Shown here: in pieces, positions 28,751 through 37,713 of the stretch
Position numbering within the stretch: position 1 is the first letter of the stretch
Layout of the letters: each line of letters begins with the position of its first letter
Source: Gorillibacterium timonense
GTDB taxonomy: Bacteria > Bacillota > Bacilli > Paenibacillales > NBRC-103111
Assembly: GCF_001457415.1 (NCBI RefSeq)
Contig: NZ_LN881720.1
Span: forward strand, 62,001 to 126,000
DNA: 64,000 nt
Reading direction: 5' to 3'
Position numbers and translations under genes: made by a program
The notes under the pieces: generated by a model
What the model was told of the DNA's origin: nothing
Seen by the model: only the letters and a program-made list of their open reading frames with translations
The model's database searches: none

Positions 28751-29851
28751 ATGATCCGAACGGAAGAGCTGCTGCTCAACGTTGGCCCGCAGCACCCGAG
28801 CACGCACGGCGTATTCCGCATCGTCGTGAAGCTGGACGGCGAGGTGATCACCGAGGCGACGCCCGTCATGGGTTATCTGCATCGGGGAACGGAGAAGCTG
28901 GCCGAGAACTTGACCTACACCCAGATCATTCCTTATACCGACCGCATGGACTATGTCTCCGCCATGACCAACAATTACGTTCTCGTCCATTCGGTTGAGA
29001 AGATGATGCAGCTGGAGGTCCCCGAGCGGGCCGAATTCCTCCGGCTGACGGTGATGGAGCTGCAGCGAATCGCGAGCCATCTGGTTTGGTGGGGTACTTA
29101 CCTGCTCGATATCGGCGCGATGAGCCCGTTCCTCTACGCGTTCCGCGATCGGGAGCTCATCCTCGACCTGTTCAACGAGCTTTGCGGAGCCCGCCTGACC
29201 TACAACTACATGCGCGTCGGCGGAGTCAAATGGGATGCGCCTCCCGGCTGGCTGGATAAGGTGCGGGCTTTCATCCCGCACATGCGCGGCAAGCTGGAGG
29301 AATACGATCGCCTCGTCAGCGGCAACGAGATCTTCCTCGCCCGCATCAAGGGCGTGGGCCGTTACGACGCCGCGACGGCCATCCGGTACGGGCTGAGCGG
29401 CGCTAACCTGCGCTGCACAGGCGTGAACCACGATCTGCGTAAAGCACAGCCGTACAGCCTCTACGACCGCTTTGAATTCGATGTGCCCGTGGGGACGAAT
29501 GGGGATTGCTACGAGCGTTACCTGCTCCGAATCGAGGAGATGCACCAGTCGCTGCGCATTCTGGAGCAGGCGCTGGAGGTCTTCCCCGAAGACGGACCGA
29601 TCATGGGCAAGGTACCGAAGATTCTCCGCGTACCGGCGGGGGAATCGTACACCGCGATCGAATCTCCGCGCGGCGAGATCGGCTGCCACCTGGTCTCCAC
29701 CGGCAAGGATAAACCGTACCGACTGAAGTTCCGCCGCCCATCGTTCATCAATCTGCAAATTTTGCCCGAGCTGCTCGTCGGAGAAACGATGACCAACCTG
29801 ATTCTCATTCTGGGCGGCATCGATATTGTCGTCGGAGAGGTGGACTGCTGA
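28751..29851 (+). CDS. nuoD: NADH-quinone oxidoreductase subunit D
   Basis: 366 aa. The N-terminal GPQHPSTHGVFRI, which shapes the quinone cavity, is present, as are HRGTEKLAE and the C-terminal DIVVGEVDC. NuoD is related to the large subunit of NiFe hydrogenases but lacks their metal cysteines. It forms the quinone site with NuoB. It follows nuoC by 6 bp and its stop overlaps the nuoH start by one base. Confidence 0.97.
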   Translation: MIRTEELLLNVGPQHPSTHGVFRIVVKLDGEVITEATPVMGYLHRGTEKLAENLTYTQIIPYTDRMDYVSAMTNNYVLVHSVEKMMQLEVPERAEFLRLTVMELQRIASHLVWWGTYLLDIGAMSPFLYAFRDRELILDLFNELCGARLTYNYMRVGGVKWDAPPGWLDKVRAFIPHMRGKLEEYDRLVSGNEIFLARIKGVGRYDAATAIRYGLSGANLRCTGVNHDLRKAQPYSLYDRFEFDVPVGTNGDCYERYLLRIEEMHQSLRILEQALEVFPEDGPIMGKVPKILRVPAGESYTAIESPRGEIGCHLVSTGKDKPYRLKFRRPSFINLQILPELLVGETMTNLILILGGIDIVVGEVDC

Positions 29852-30858
29852 TGGGAGACTGGTTGAACGGCCCCCTCACCTGGGGCAGCTTCGGCGGCAT
29901 CGTCGCCGTGACTGTCGTCATGCTCCTGATCGTGCTCTTCTTCGTGACGTACGCGATCTACTTCGAGCGCAAGATCATCGGCTGGATGCAGTACCGCATC
30001 GGTCCGAACCGGGTTGGCCCGTACGGACTCTTCCAGAGCTTTGCCGATATCCTCAAGCTGCTCATCAAGGAGGACACCATTCCGGCCAAGGCGGAAAAAG
30101 GCCTCTTCCGCATCGCGCCGGTCATCGCCTTCGTACCCGCTTTCGCCGTCATCGCGGCGATTCCGTTTACGAGCACGCTCTATTTTGCCAATCTGAATGT
30201 CGGCATTCTCTATTATGTCGCGCTGTCGGGAATCTCCACGCTCGGGATCATTCTCGGCGGATGGGCCTCGAACAACAAATATTCGCTCCTCGGGGGCATG
30301 CGCTCGGCGGCGCAGATGATCAGCTATGAGGTTCCTCTCGTCCTGTCCATCACGGGGACCGTGATGATGGCGGGCAGTCTCAACCTGCGCGATATCGTGA
30401 ATCTTCAGGCGGGAGGGCTGCATCACTGGAACTTCCTGCCGCAGATCGTCGGCTTCGCTGTCTTTGTCGTGGCTGCCGTATCGGAGCTGAACCGGACGCC
30501 CTTTGACCTGCCGGAGGCGGAATCGGAGCTGGTGGCCGGTTACCACGTGGAATACAGCGGCTTCCGATTCGCCTTCTTCATGCTGGCTGAGTATGTGTAC
30601 ATGTTTGCGATTTCCGCGCTGACCACGGTACTTTTTCTCGGCGGGTGGCATGCGCCGCTGCCGATCCTTGATTTTATTCCCGGCATCCTCTGGTTTCTGC
30701 TCAAATTCGGCTTCTGCGTGTTCTTTCTGATCTGGCTGAGGGCCACTCTGCCGCGGGTGCGGGTGGATCAGCTGATGAGCTTCGGCTGGAAGGTGCTGCT
30801 TCCGCTTGCGCTCTTGAATATTTTCATCACCGCCGGGTACATGCATGGGTTTATGTAG
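29851..30858 (+). CDS. nuoH: NADH-quinone oxidoreductase subunit H
   Basis: 335 aa, eight to nine membrane helices. Motifs ERKIIGWMQYRIGPNRVGPY near residue 33 and ELNRTPFDLPEAESELVAGY near residue 215 are invariant in the family. It links the quinone pocket to the proton path. The start overlaps the nuoD stop (TGATG). Confidence 0.97.
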   Translation: MGDWLNGPLTWGSFGGIVAVTVVMLLIVLFFVTYAIYFERKIIGWMQYRIGPNRVGPYGLFQSFADILKLLIKEDTIPAKAEKGLFRIAPVIAFVPAFAVIAAIPFTSTLYFANLNVGILYYVALSGISTLGIILGGWASNNKYSLLGGMRSAAQMISYEVPLVLSITGTVMMAGSLNLRDIVNLQAGGLHHWNFLPQIVGFAVFVVAAVSELNRTPFDLPEAESELVAGYHVEYSGFRFAFFMLAEYVYMFAISALTTVLFLGGWHAPLPILDFIPGILWFLLKFGFCVFFLIWLRATLPRVRVDQLMSFGWKVLLPLALLNIFITAGYMHGFM

Positions 30859-30894
30859 CGAAGAGGGAAGGGATGATCGAAGGAGGGGAAGCCG

Positions 30895-31359
30895 ATGAAA
30901 GGCACGGGCCTGGTAAAAGGCATGGGCGTCACCCTGAAGGCGATGCTCAGCAAAAAAGTAACCTACGCGTATCCCGAGGTTCCGCTCAACATGCCCGACC
31001 GGTTCCGGGGCGTCCAGCATTTTGATCCGGAAAAATGCATTGTCTGCAACGCTTGCGCACGGATTTGTCCAACGGAATGCATCTCGCTGACAGGAAAACC
31101 GAACCCCGATCCCGAAAAGAAAGGGAAGGTCATCGATACGTACGACATCAATTTCGAGCTGTGCATCCTCTGCGATCTCTGCACGGAGGTATGCCCGACG
31201 GAGGCGATCGTCATGACGAACAACTTCGAGCTGGCGGCATACAGCCGGGATGACCTGTTCAAGGACCGGGAGTGGCTGAGCGGAAACACGGCCAACATCC
31301 GTCAGGAGAACAACTCTGCCATGGTGAAGAAGGGCGGGACGAAGAAGGATGCTGAATAA
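30895..31359 (+). CDS. nuoI: NADH-quinone oxidoreductase subunit I (two [4Fe-4S])
   Basis: 154 aa. Two ferredoxin motifs: C48, C51, C54, C58 (CIVCNACARICP) and C90, C93, C96, C100 (CILCDLCTEVCP), which bind clusters N6a and N6b. It relays electrons to NuoB. In the absence of nuoEFG it is the most exposed cluster subunit and could accept electrons directly from a ferredoxin-like donor, though that is inference. GAAGGAGGGG precedes ATG. It overlaps nuoJ by 11 bp. Confidence 0.96.
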   Translation: MKGTGLVKGMGVTLKAMLSKKVTYAYPEVPLNMPDRFRGVQHFDPEKCIVCNACARICPTECISLTGKPNPDPEKKGKVIDTYDINFELCILCDLCTEVCPTEAIVMTNNFELAAYSRDDLFKDREWLSGNTANIRQENNSAMVKKGGTKKDAE

Positions 31360-31888
31360 CCTCGCCGATAATGTAAAAGACCCGGGAAGCTACCTGTACA
31401 TGCTGTTTGCCATCCTCTCGATCGGGGGAGGCGTCGTCATGCTGAATTCGGTCAAGGTGGTGCACATGGTCGCGTCGCTTGCGGTGACGTTTGTGAGTCT
31501 GGCGGGACTCTACCTCATGCTGGGCGCGGATTTCGTAGCGTTCGTGCAGGTGCTGATCTATGCGGGCGCCGTCTCGATTCTCATGATCTTCGGCATTATG
31601 CTGACCAAGCACCGATCCGACGCGGAGGAAGAAGCGACAACCGCGGCAACCGGCCGGGTACATGAAATTTTGACCGCCGTCGGCGTACTCGCACTGTTCG
31701 GCGTTCTCTACTACGCCATTCAAAAGGCCAGCTTTCCCGCAGTCCCCACGGCGGAAGCGAACAACACGACGCTCGAAATCGGCAAGCTACTCATGAGCCG
31801 CCATGCCATTCCCTTCGAGATCATGGCGGTGCTGCTTACGGTCGCCCTCGTCGGAGCGATCGTCATTGCCAAACGGGAGGAGGAGTAG
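31349..31888 (+). CDS. nuoJ: NADH-quinone oxidoreductase subunit J
   Basis: 179 aa, five membrane helices. The family motif [20 protein letters not shown] with its π-bulge helix is intact. It belongs to the membrane arm. The start lies within the end of nuoI, and nuoK begins 3 bp after its stop. Confidence 0.95.
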   Translation: MLNNLADNVKDPGSYLYMLFAILSIGGGVVMLNSVKVVHMVASLAVTFVSLAGLYLMLGADFVAFVQVLIYAGAVSILMIFGIMLTKHRSDAEEEATTAATGRVHEILTAVGVLALFGVLYYAIQKASFPAVPTAEANNTTLEIGKLLMSRHAIPFEIMAVLLTVALVGAIVIAKREEE

Positions 31889-31890
31889 GG

Positions 31891-32202
31891 ATGAGCGGAC
31901 TCTTATCGCCTTATCTGACGCTGGGCGCCATTCTCTTCTGCATCGGGCTCTATGGAGCGCTGACCAAGCGCAATGCGGTCATCGTGCTCCTGTCGATCGA
32001 GCTGATGCTGAACGGCGTCAACTTGAATTTGGTCGCATTCTCCAAAATGGGCGTGAACCCTTCGCTTACCGGCCAAGTGTTCTCACTCTTCACGATAACG
32101 GTGGCGGCAGCCGAAGCAGCGGTCGGGATCGCTCTCTTGATCGCGCTGTACCGAAACAAGCCGACCGCTGATGTGAGCGAGATGGACGACCTGAAGCACT
32201 GA
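31891..32202 (+). CDS. nuoK: NADH-quinone oxidoreductase subunit K
   Basis: 103 aa, three membrane helices. The two membrane glutamates are visible ([14 protein letters not shown] and [18 protein letters not shown]), which form part of the proton path related to Mrp antiporter subunits. The stop overlaps an ATG of the nuoL frame, but nuoL starts further on. Confidence 0.96.
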   Translation: MSGLLSPYLTLGAILFCIGLYGALTKRNAVIVLLSIELMLNGVNLNLVAFSKMGVNPSLTGQVFSLFTITVAAAEAAVGIALLIALYRNKPTADVSEMDDLKH

Positions 32203-32219
32203 TGGAAGGAGGACTGATC

Positions 32220-34118
32220 ATGCCATCCACGATATCGCAATATGCCTGGATTGTGCCGCTGTTTCCGCTCGCCGCCTTCCTGGCCTTGACCGCCCTTGGG
32301 CGGCAGGCAAAGAAGCTCGGGGCCGCGATCAGCCTGGCGGCCGGTGCCGCCTCCTTTGCCCTTGCCCTTGCGATCTACTTGGGCAGGCTCCGGGACAACG
32401 CGGCCGATTTCACGTGGAACAGTTGGACATGGCTGAAGGCAGGGGACTTCACCCTGACCATGGGGTACGAGGTTACCAACCTGAATGTGCTGATGCTGCT
32501 CTTGGTCTCTTCCATCAGCCTGCTCGTTCTGATCTATTCATGCGGGTACATGGCGGAGGATGAGCGCTTCACCGTTTTTCACGGGTATGTCTCGCTGTTC
32601 GCCTTCTCGATGCTGAGCCTGACGCTTTCCGTCAACCTCATCCAATTCTATCTGTTCTGGGAGCTGGTCGGGGCTTGCTCGTTCCTGTTGATCGGCTTCT
32701 GGTACCGGAAGCCGGAAGCGCGAGCGGCGGCCAAGAAGGCCTTTCTCATGACGCGGATCGGCGACATGGGCTTGTTCTTCGCCATTCTGCTGCTGTACTG
32801 GAACATGCCGAGCCACGCGCTCGAATTTACGTCGCTCCAGAACGCATTCCCGCTGGCAGGCGGAGCAGCGGGGGACGCCGCGATGTCCGCCGGACTCACG
32901 ACGGCGATCGCGCTTCTGATCTTCCTGGGCGCCATGGGCAAGTCGGGACAGTTCCCGCTGCATGCCTGGCTTCCGGATGCCATGGAGGGGCCGACGCCGA
33001 TCAGCGCGCTCATCCATGCGGCGACGATGGTGGCGGCGGGCGTCTATCTGATCGCCCGAACGTATCCGATCTTCTTGCACTCGACAGCCGCTCTTGATGT
33101 CATGGCCGGGACAGGGGCGTTTACGGCGCTGTTTGCCGCCTTGCTCGCCATCGGTCAGAACGATCTCAAGCGAGTGCTGGCCTATTCCACGGTCAGCCAG
33201 CTCGGGTATATGATGCTGGCGCTGGGGCTCGGCAGCTATGCCGCTTACACCGCCGGAATCTCTCACTTGTTCACGCACGCGTTCTTCAAAGCGCTCCTGT
33301 TCCTCGCGGCGGGCTGCGTGATTCATGCGGTACATACCCAGGATATCCGGCAGATGGGCGGCCTCGCCGGCAAGCTCAAGACAACCGCCTGGACCTTTGG
33401 TATCGGAGCGCTGGCCTTGTCCGGCATTCCGCCCTTCTCCGGCTTTTGGTCGAAGGATGCGATCCTGGCGGAAGCCTATCAGGAGCGACCCTTCCTGTTC
33501 GCCGTTGCCCTCCTGACCGCGGTGCTGACCGCCTTCTACATGGCTCGTCTCGTCTTCCTCGTCTTTTTTGGCCCTGGACGCGGCGAGGGTCAGAGTGAAC
33601 AGGAGGCTTTGCCCCGGTCGATGACCGCTCCTCTGATCGCGCTCGCCGTTCCGGCGGCGATAGCCGGCTTCCTCTTCCTACCGGGAACGTCCAGCTTCGG
33701 CCGCTGGCTGACCAGCCAGGAATTCGCCCATGACGTCGATTGGACCGTGCTGCTTCTTTCGACCGTAGCCGGGCTTCTCGGCATCGGACTCGGCTATCTC
33801 GCGTATGGGCGCGGCAGTCGGATGGAGGGGCGCTTCCTCCGGCTCGGAAGAGCCGCCGAAGAAGGCTTCTACGTGGATGCGTTCTATGAGCGTGCTATTA
33901 TCGCTCCGGTGAAGGGTTTCGGGTTTGTCCTGGAGCTGTTTGACCGCTATGTGATTGGCGGAGCCGTCAAGCTGGTCGCGCTTGCCGTGATGCAGCTGCA
34001 CCGGCTCGGAACGCGCCTGCAAAATGGACGTGTGCAGACATACGGCCTCGTGACTCTGCTCGGGCTCGTCGCGATGCTGCTGATTTATGCCGGAAGGAGG
34101 TTTTGGCATGTGGGATAA
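32220..34118 (+). CDS. nuoL: NADH-quinone oxidoreductase subunit L
   Basis: 632 aa, about 16 membrane helices including the lateral helix at the C-terminal end. Motifs: FWELVGACSFLLIGFWY, GKSGQFPLHAWLPDAMEGPT and ALIHAATMVAAGVYLI. It is an antiporter-like proton pump. ATG 32220 is chosen over 32202 because AAGGAGG lies 7 bases upstream of it. It overlaps nuoM by 11 bp. Confidence 0.97.
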   Translation: MPSTISQYAWIVPLFPLAAFLALTALGRQAKKLGAAISLAAGAASFALALAIYLGRLRDNAADFTWNSWTWLKAGDFTLTMGYEVTNLNVLMLLLVSSISLLVLIYSCGYMAEDERFTVFHGYVSLFAFSMLSLTLSVNLIQFYLFWELVGACSFLLIGFWYRKPEARAAAKKAFLMTRIGDMGLFFAILLLYWNMPSHALEFTSLQNAFPLAGGAAGDAAMSAGLTTAIALLIFLGAMGKSGQFPLHAWLPDAMEGPTPISALIHAATMVAAGVYLIARTYPIFLHSTAALDVMAGTGAFTALFAALLAIGQNDLKRVLAYSTVSQLGYMMLALGLGSYAAYTAGISHLFTHAFFKALLFLAAGCVIHAVHTQDIRQMGGLAGKLKTTAWTFGIGALALSGIPPFSGFWSKDAILAEAYQERPFLFAVALLTAVLTAFYMARLVFLVFFGPGRGEGQSEQEALPRSMTAPLIALAVPAAIAGFLFLPGTSSFGRWLTSQEFAHDVDWTVLLLSTVAGLLGIGLGYLAYGRGSRMEGRFLRLGRAAEEGFYVDAFYERAIIAPVKGFGFVLELFDRYVIGGAVKLVALAVMQLHRLGTRLQNGRVQTYGLVTLLGLVAMLLIYAGRRFWHVG

Positions 34119-35784
34119 CCTGCCCCTCCTCAGCCTGATTCTTCTTTCGCCGCTCCTCGGGGTGCTTGTTCTGACCGTGATTCCCAAAGAGAACGGCCGG
34201 CTTCTGCAGCGGGTAGGTATCGCCGCTTCCTTCCTGCCGCTCTTGTTTTCCTGCATCCTGTTCGTTCAGTTTCAAGCTCAAATCGCCGACTTTCAATTTG
34301 TGGAGCAGCATTCCTGGATTCGCATCCCGCTCGATAAAAGCTTGCTCGGGGCTACCTCGTTCACCTTGAGCTTCGATTATCACTTGGCGGTGGATGGCTT
34401 GTCGCTTCCACTCGTGTTCCTGACGGCGCTTGTGGCGGCTATGGCGGCGCTCGCCTCCGTACAGATCAAGAAGCGCTGGAAGTTGTTCTACATCCTGTTC
34501 CTCCTTCTGGAGACGGCGATGTTCGGCGTGTTCATGGCTCGGGACCTGTTCTTGTTCTTCTTGTTCTTTGAGGCTGCGCTTGTTCCGGTGTTCTTTCTCG
34601 TCGGCATCTGGGGCTCGGTGAACCGGGAGAAGGCCGCCATCCAATTCCTGCTCTACAACGGGATCGGGTCGGCGCTGATGCTGACGGCCTTCCTCATCCT
34701 GATCGCAACGGCAGGGTTTACCCTGGATGAGCAGACGATGGCCTTCCAGTACAGCGGCGATATTCAGACGATCATGAACAATCTGTTCCACAATCCTGAA
34801 GCTTATCTGAATTATGCCAATAATCCCTTTACGCTGACGGCGGGCATGAAGACGTTCCTGTTCTTCCTGCTTCTGCTTGCATTCGGGATCAAGCTGCCCG
34901 TGTTTCCGTTCCACACCTGGATGCTGAAGATGCACCAGGAGGCCCCTCCTTCGGTCGTCATGATCCACTCCGGCATTCTGCTTAAGATGGGCGCGTATGG
35001 CCTCATTCGCTTCGGGATTCTGCTCTTCCCGGAGCAGGCGAAGAGCTATACTCTACTCCTCGCCGTGCTCGGGCTGATCAATCTGCTGTACGGAGCGATT
35101 CTGGCATTCGTGCAAAAGGACTTCCGGCTCGTGCTCGCTTATTCGAGCGTAAGCCAGATGGGCATCGTGCTGCTCGGCCTCGCCGCGTTCAATACGGCGG
35201 GCTGGTCCGGCGCGGTCTTCCAGCTGGTCTCACACGGCCTCATCTCTGCGCTCCTGTTCCTTCTCGTCGGAAGCCTGTGCGAGCGGACCGGAACGACGGA
35301 GCTTGCGAAGCTTTCGGGCCTCGCCTCGTCCATCCCGTTCATCAGCGGTATCCTGCTGTTCGCCGGGCTGGCGTCGCTCGGCCTGCCGGGGCTTTCGGGC
35401 TTCGTGGGCGAGCTGCTCGTATTCGTCGGCCTAAGCGGCTCTTACAAGGCAATCGCGGCAGTTGGCCTTCTCGGGCTTGTGCTTGCCGCCGCTTATATGC
35501 TGCGGGCGGTTCTAGCGATGACCTTCGGCCCGCCGGGCGATGAAGCTCCTCGAACCGTGGGCGGCTCAGGCGTCATCGCTCCGAACGGGGGCGGAGCCGC
35601 GTCCGCTAGCGGGGGTCCCCGCTACCGGGATGCGCGGCTGATCGAGGCGGTGCCGATGATCATCCTGACGACCTTCATCCTGCTGCTCGGGGTGTATCCG
35701 GGCATGATCAGCCACACCGTGGAGAAAGCGGTCGCCGACTTTACATCCCATATCGAGTCTACTGTTGCAAAGGCGGGTGAATAG
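34108..35784 (+). CDS. nuoM: NADH-quinone oxidoreductase subunit M
   Basis: 558 aa, about 14 helices. Motifs: FFEAALVPVFFLVGIWG with the conserved membrane glutamate, PFHTWMLKMHQEAPPSVVM and LAYSSVSQMGIVLLGL. It is the second antiporter-like pump subunit. AGGAGG lies just before ATG 34108, inside the nuoL end. A Gly/Pro-rich hydrophilic loop (about residues 480-510) near the C-terminus is longer than usual. Confidence 0.96.
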   Translation: MWDNLPLLSLILLSPLLGVLVLTVIPKENGRLLQRVGIAASFLPLLFSCILFVQFQAQIADFQFVEQHSWIRIPLDKSLLGATSFTLSFDYHLAVDGLSLPLVFLTALVAAMAALASVQIKKRWKLFYILFLLLETAMFGVFMARDLFLFFLFFEAALVPVFFLVGIWGSVNREKAAIQFLLYNGIGSALMLTAFLILIATAGFTLDEQTMAFQYSGDIQTIMNNLFHNPEAYLNYANNPFTLTAGMKTFLFFLLLLAFGIKLPVFPFHTWMLKMHQEAPPSVVMIHSGILLKMGAYGLIRFGILLFPEQAKSYTLLLAVLGLINLLYGAILAFVQKDFRLVLAYSSVSQMGIVLLGLAAFNTAGWSGAVFQLVSHGLISALLFLLVGSLCERTGTTELAKLSGLASSIPFISGILLFAGLASLGLPGLSGFVGELLVFVGLSGSYKAIAAVGLLGLVLAAAYMLRAVLAMTFGPPGDEAPRTVGGSGVIAPNGGGAASASGGPRYRDARLIEAVPMIILTTFILLLGVYPGMISHTVEKAVADFTSHIESTVAKAGE

Positions 35785-35786
35785 CC

Positions 35787-37319
35787 ATGGGCGTTCAAGA
35801 ATGGACTGGACCTACCGTGGGCGACCTCGCCCACTTGGCTCCCGAGCTCACGGTCGCCGCCAGCTTTCTTCTGCTTTTGCTGCTCGATCTGTTTCTTCCG
35901 CGCACGGTGAATCGCAATCTGATCGGGTGGCTGGCGCTTGCAGGGACAGTGGCGGCAGCCGTGTTGGTCGGCTACCAGATCAATCCGGCCGAGACGGTAT
36001 CGCTGCTCGAAGGCAGCTACCGGATCGACGATTTCGGGAACGTGCTCAAGCTGGTTTTTTTCGCCGGAACGGGCCTTGTTCTCCTCATGAGCATCGGCTC
36101 GCTCAAGCGGGAGGAGATCACCTCGGAGGGAGAGTATTATTACTTGCTCCTAGCTGCCGTTCTCGGCGCTATGATCATGGCCTCGTCGTCGGATCTCATC
36201 ATTCTGTATGTCGGACTAGAGACGCTCAGCCTGTCCAGCTATGTGCTCGCTGGAATCCGCAAGAAGAACCGCAAGGCGAACGAAGGAGCCTTCAAGTATT
36301 TGATCCAAGGCGGAATCTCTTCGGCTGTCATCCTCTATGGGATGTCTTTTCTCTACGGCATTTCGGGCTCCACGCAGCTCATCTCCATTAACGAAGCCGT
36401 TCAATCGGCGGACATGAGCTTGATTCCGCTGATCTACGTCGCTTTCATCCTGCTTCTCGCTGGATTCGGCTTCAAGATTGCGGCAGCTCCCTTCCACACC
36501 TGGGCGCCTGATACCTATCAAGGAGCGAGCACGCCAATCGCCGCATTTCTGGCGGTTGTATCGAAGGGAGCGGGGCTTGCGGTCATCTTTCGCCTGTTCT
36601 ACGGAGTCTTCTTCCAGCAGACCCTGCTTCGCGGAGAAAACATCAGCGGGCTGGAATACGACGTCTTTCTCGCAATCATGATCCTGGCGGCGATGTCCAT
36701 GATCGTCGGCAATCTGCTCGCGCTGCGCCAGAAGAACATGAAACGGCTCTTTGCATATTCCGGGATAGCCAATGCCGGGTATCTGCTCGTGCCGATCGGA
36801 ATCCAATTCTCAGTGGTCCATCTTACGAACTTCTCGGAGCTGATCTACTATTTGATCGCTTATCTCTTGATGACGATCGGCGCTTTTGCGGCCGTCATGA
36901 TCGTCGAGAGGCTGTCCGGCACCGAGGAACTCAGCGGCTTTGCCGGGCTGTATTACCGGTCCCCGGGAACGGCTGTGGCGATGCTGCTCTTGGTTCTGTC
37001 CCTTGCCGGCTTTCCGGTGACCGCGGGCTTCTTCGGCAAGCTGTTCATTCTCTTTGGAGCTGTTCAGCTCCGTATGTACGCGCTGGCGCTGATTATGGCC
37101 GCGACGAGCGTCCTGTCCTTCTACTACTCCTTCAGCATTTTGCGGCAGATGTTCATGCGCGGCGAGATCGGGGAGACGCGGGGCGAGAAGATTCCCTGGA
37201 CGCTGAACGCAGTCCTTTGGTTCTGTGCGGTGGCGGGCATTGTCCTCGGCTTTTATCCGCAGGGCATCCTGTCGGAGCTCCAGAACATTTTCTCCGTGGT
37301 GGGCATGGATTTATTTTAA
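35787..37319 (+). CDS. nuoN: NADH-quinone oxidoreductase subunit N
   Basis: 510 aa, about 14 helices. Motifs: LYVGLETLSLSSYVLAGI, AAPFHTWAPDTYQGASTPIAAF and LFAYSGIANAGYLL. It is the third antiporter-like pump and the last gene of the operon. It begins 3 bp after nuoM. A terminator follows at 37391. Confidence 0.96.
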   Translation: MGVQEWTGPTVGDLAHLAPELTVAASFLLLLLLDLFLPRTVNRNLIGWLALAGTVAAAVLVGYQINPAETVSLLEGSYRIDDFGNVLKLVFFAGTGLVLLMSIGSLKREEITSEGEYYYLLLAAVLGAMIMASSSDLIILYVGLETLSLSSYVLAGIRKKNRKANEGAFKYLIQGGISSAVILYGMSFLYGISGSTQLISINEAVQSADMSLIPLIYVAFILLLAGFGFKIAAAPFHTWAPDTYQGASTPIAAFLAVVSKGAGLAVIFRLFYGVFFQQTLLRGENISGLEYDVFLAIMILAAMSMIVGNLLALRQKNMKRLFAYSGIANAGYLLVPIGIQFSVVHLTNFSELIYYLIAYLLMTIGAFAAVMIVERLSGTEELSGFAGLYYRSPGTAVAMLLLVLSLAGFPVTAGFFGKLFILFGAVQLRMYALALIMAATSVLSFYYSFSILRQMFMRGEIGETRGEKIPWTLNAVLWFCAVAGIVLGFYPQGILSELQNIFSVVGMDLF

Positions 37320-37390
37320 CGGAAATGGTATGCTTGAACGGAACGTTGAAGAGCCGGTTAGCGACCCGGATGCGTGCTTCATGCAGCTAC

Positions 37391-37415
37391 AAAGGCAGCG
37401 ATTCGCTGCCTTTTT
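37391..37415 (+). terminator. Terminator of the nuo operon
   Basis: AAAGGCAGCG and CGCTGCCTTT-like arms (GGCAGC/GCTGCC, loop GATTC) are followed by TTTTT. Confidence 0.92.
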
Positions 37416-37436
37416 CCATTTCAGTCGATGGGTTTT

Positions 37437-37449
37437 GGTAACGGTTACC
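37437..37449. promoter_or_regulatory. Palindrome GGTAACGGTTACC, possible operator
   Basis: A perfect inverted repeat of 6+1+6 bases in the leader of the protease gene, about 265 bp upstream of its start. It resembles LacI/GntR-type operators; no cognate regulator is in the window. Confidence 0.35.
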
Positions 37450-37713
37450 CTCTTCCAGTTGCAGGAGGGGCTCATCACGATGCGAATCGCTGTTAAAATA
37501 ATGAAATTGAGGGAAAATCGTTCAACATCTTTCCGCACCGAGACAGATCCATTTGCCGGAATGCAGGTACTTTTTCACAGATGCTGGCAGGACTCGTGCG
37601 AAGCAGCGCGAATATCGTAAAATAAATGAGAAAATGCTATAAAATTGGCGAATCTCCCCGGTCTTTGAGGAGACTCTTCTATCCCATAAACAGAGTGAGG
37701 GTTGCCTGGTATC

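Larger units (their letters stand above)
37320..37713. other. Intergenic region between nuo operon and subtilase gene
   Basis: 394 bp. It contains the nuo terminator, a perfect palindrome at 37437-37449 and an extended -10-like TGCTATAAA at 37636-37643 that probably serves the protease gene. No ORF is credible. Confidence 0.5.
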
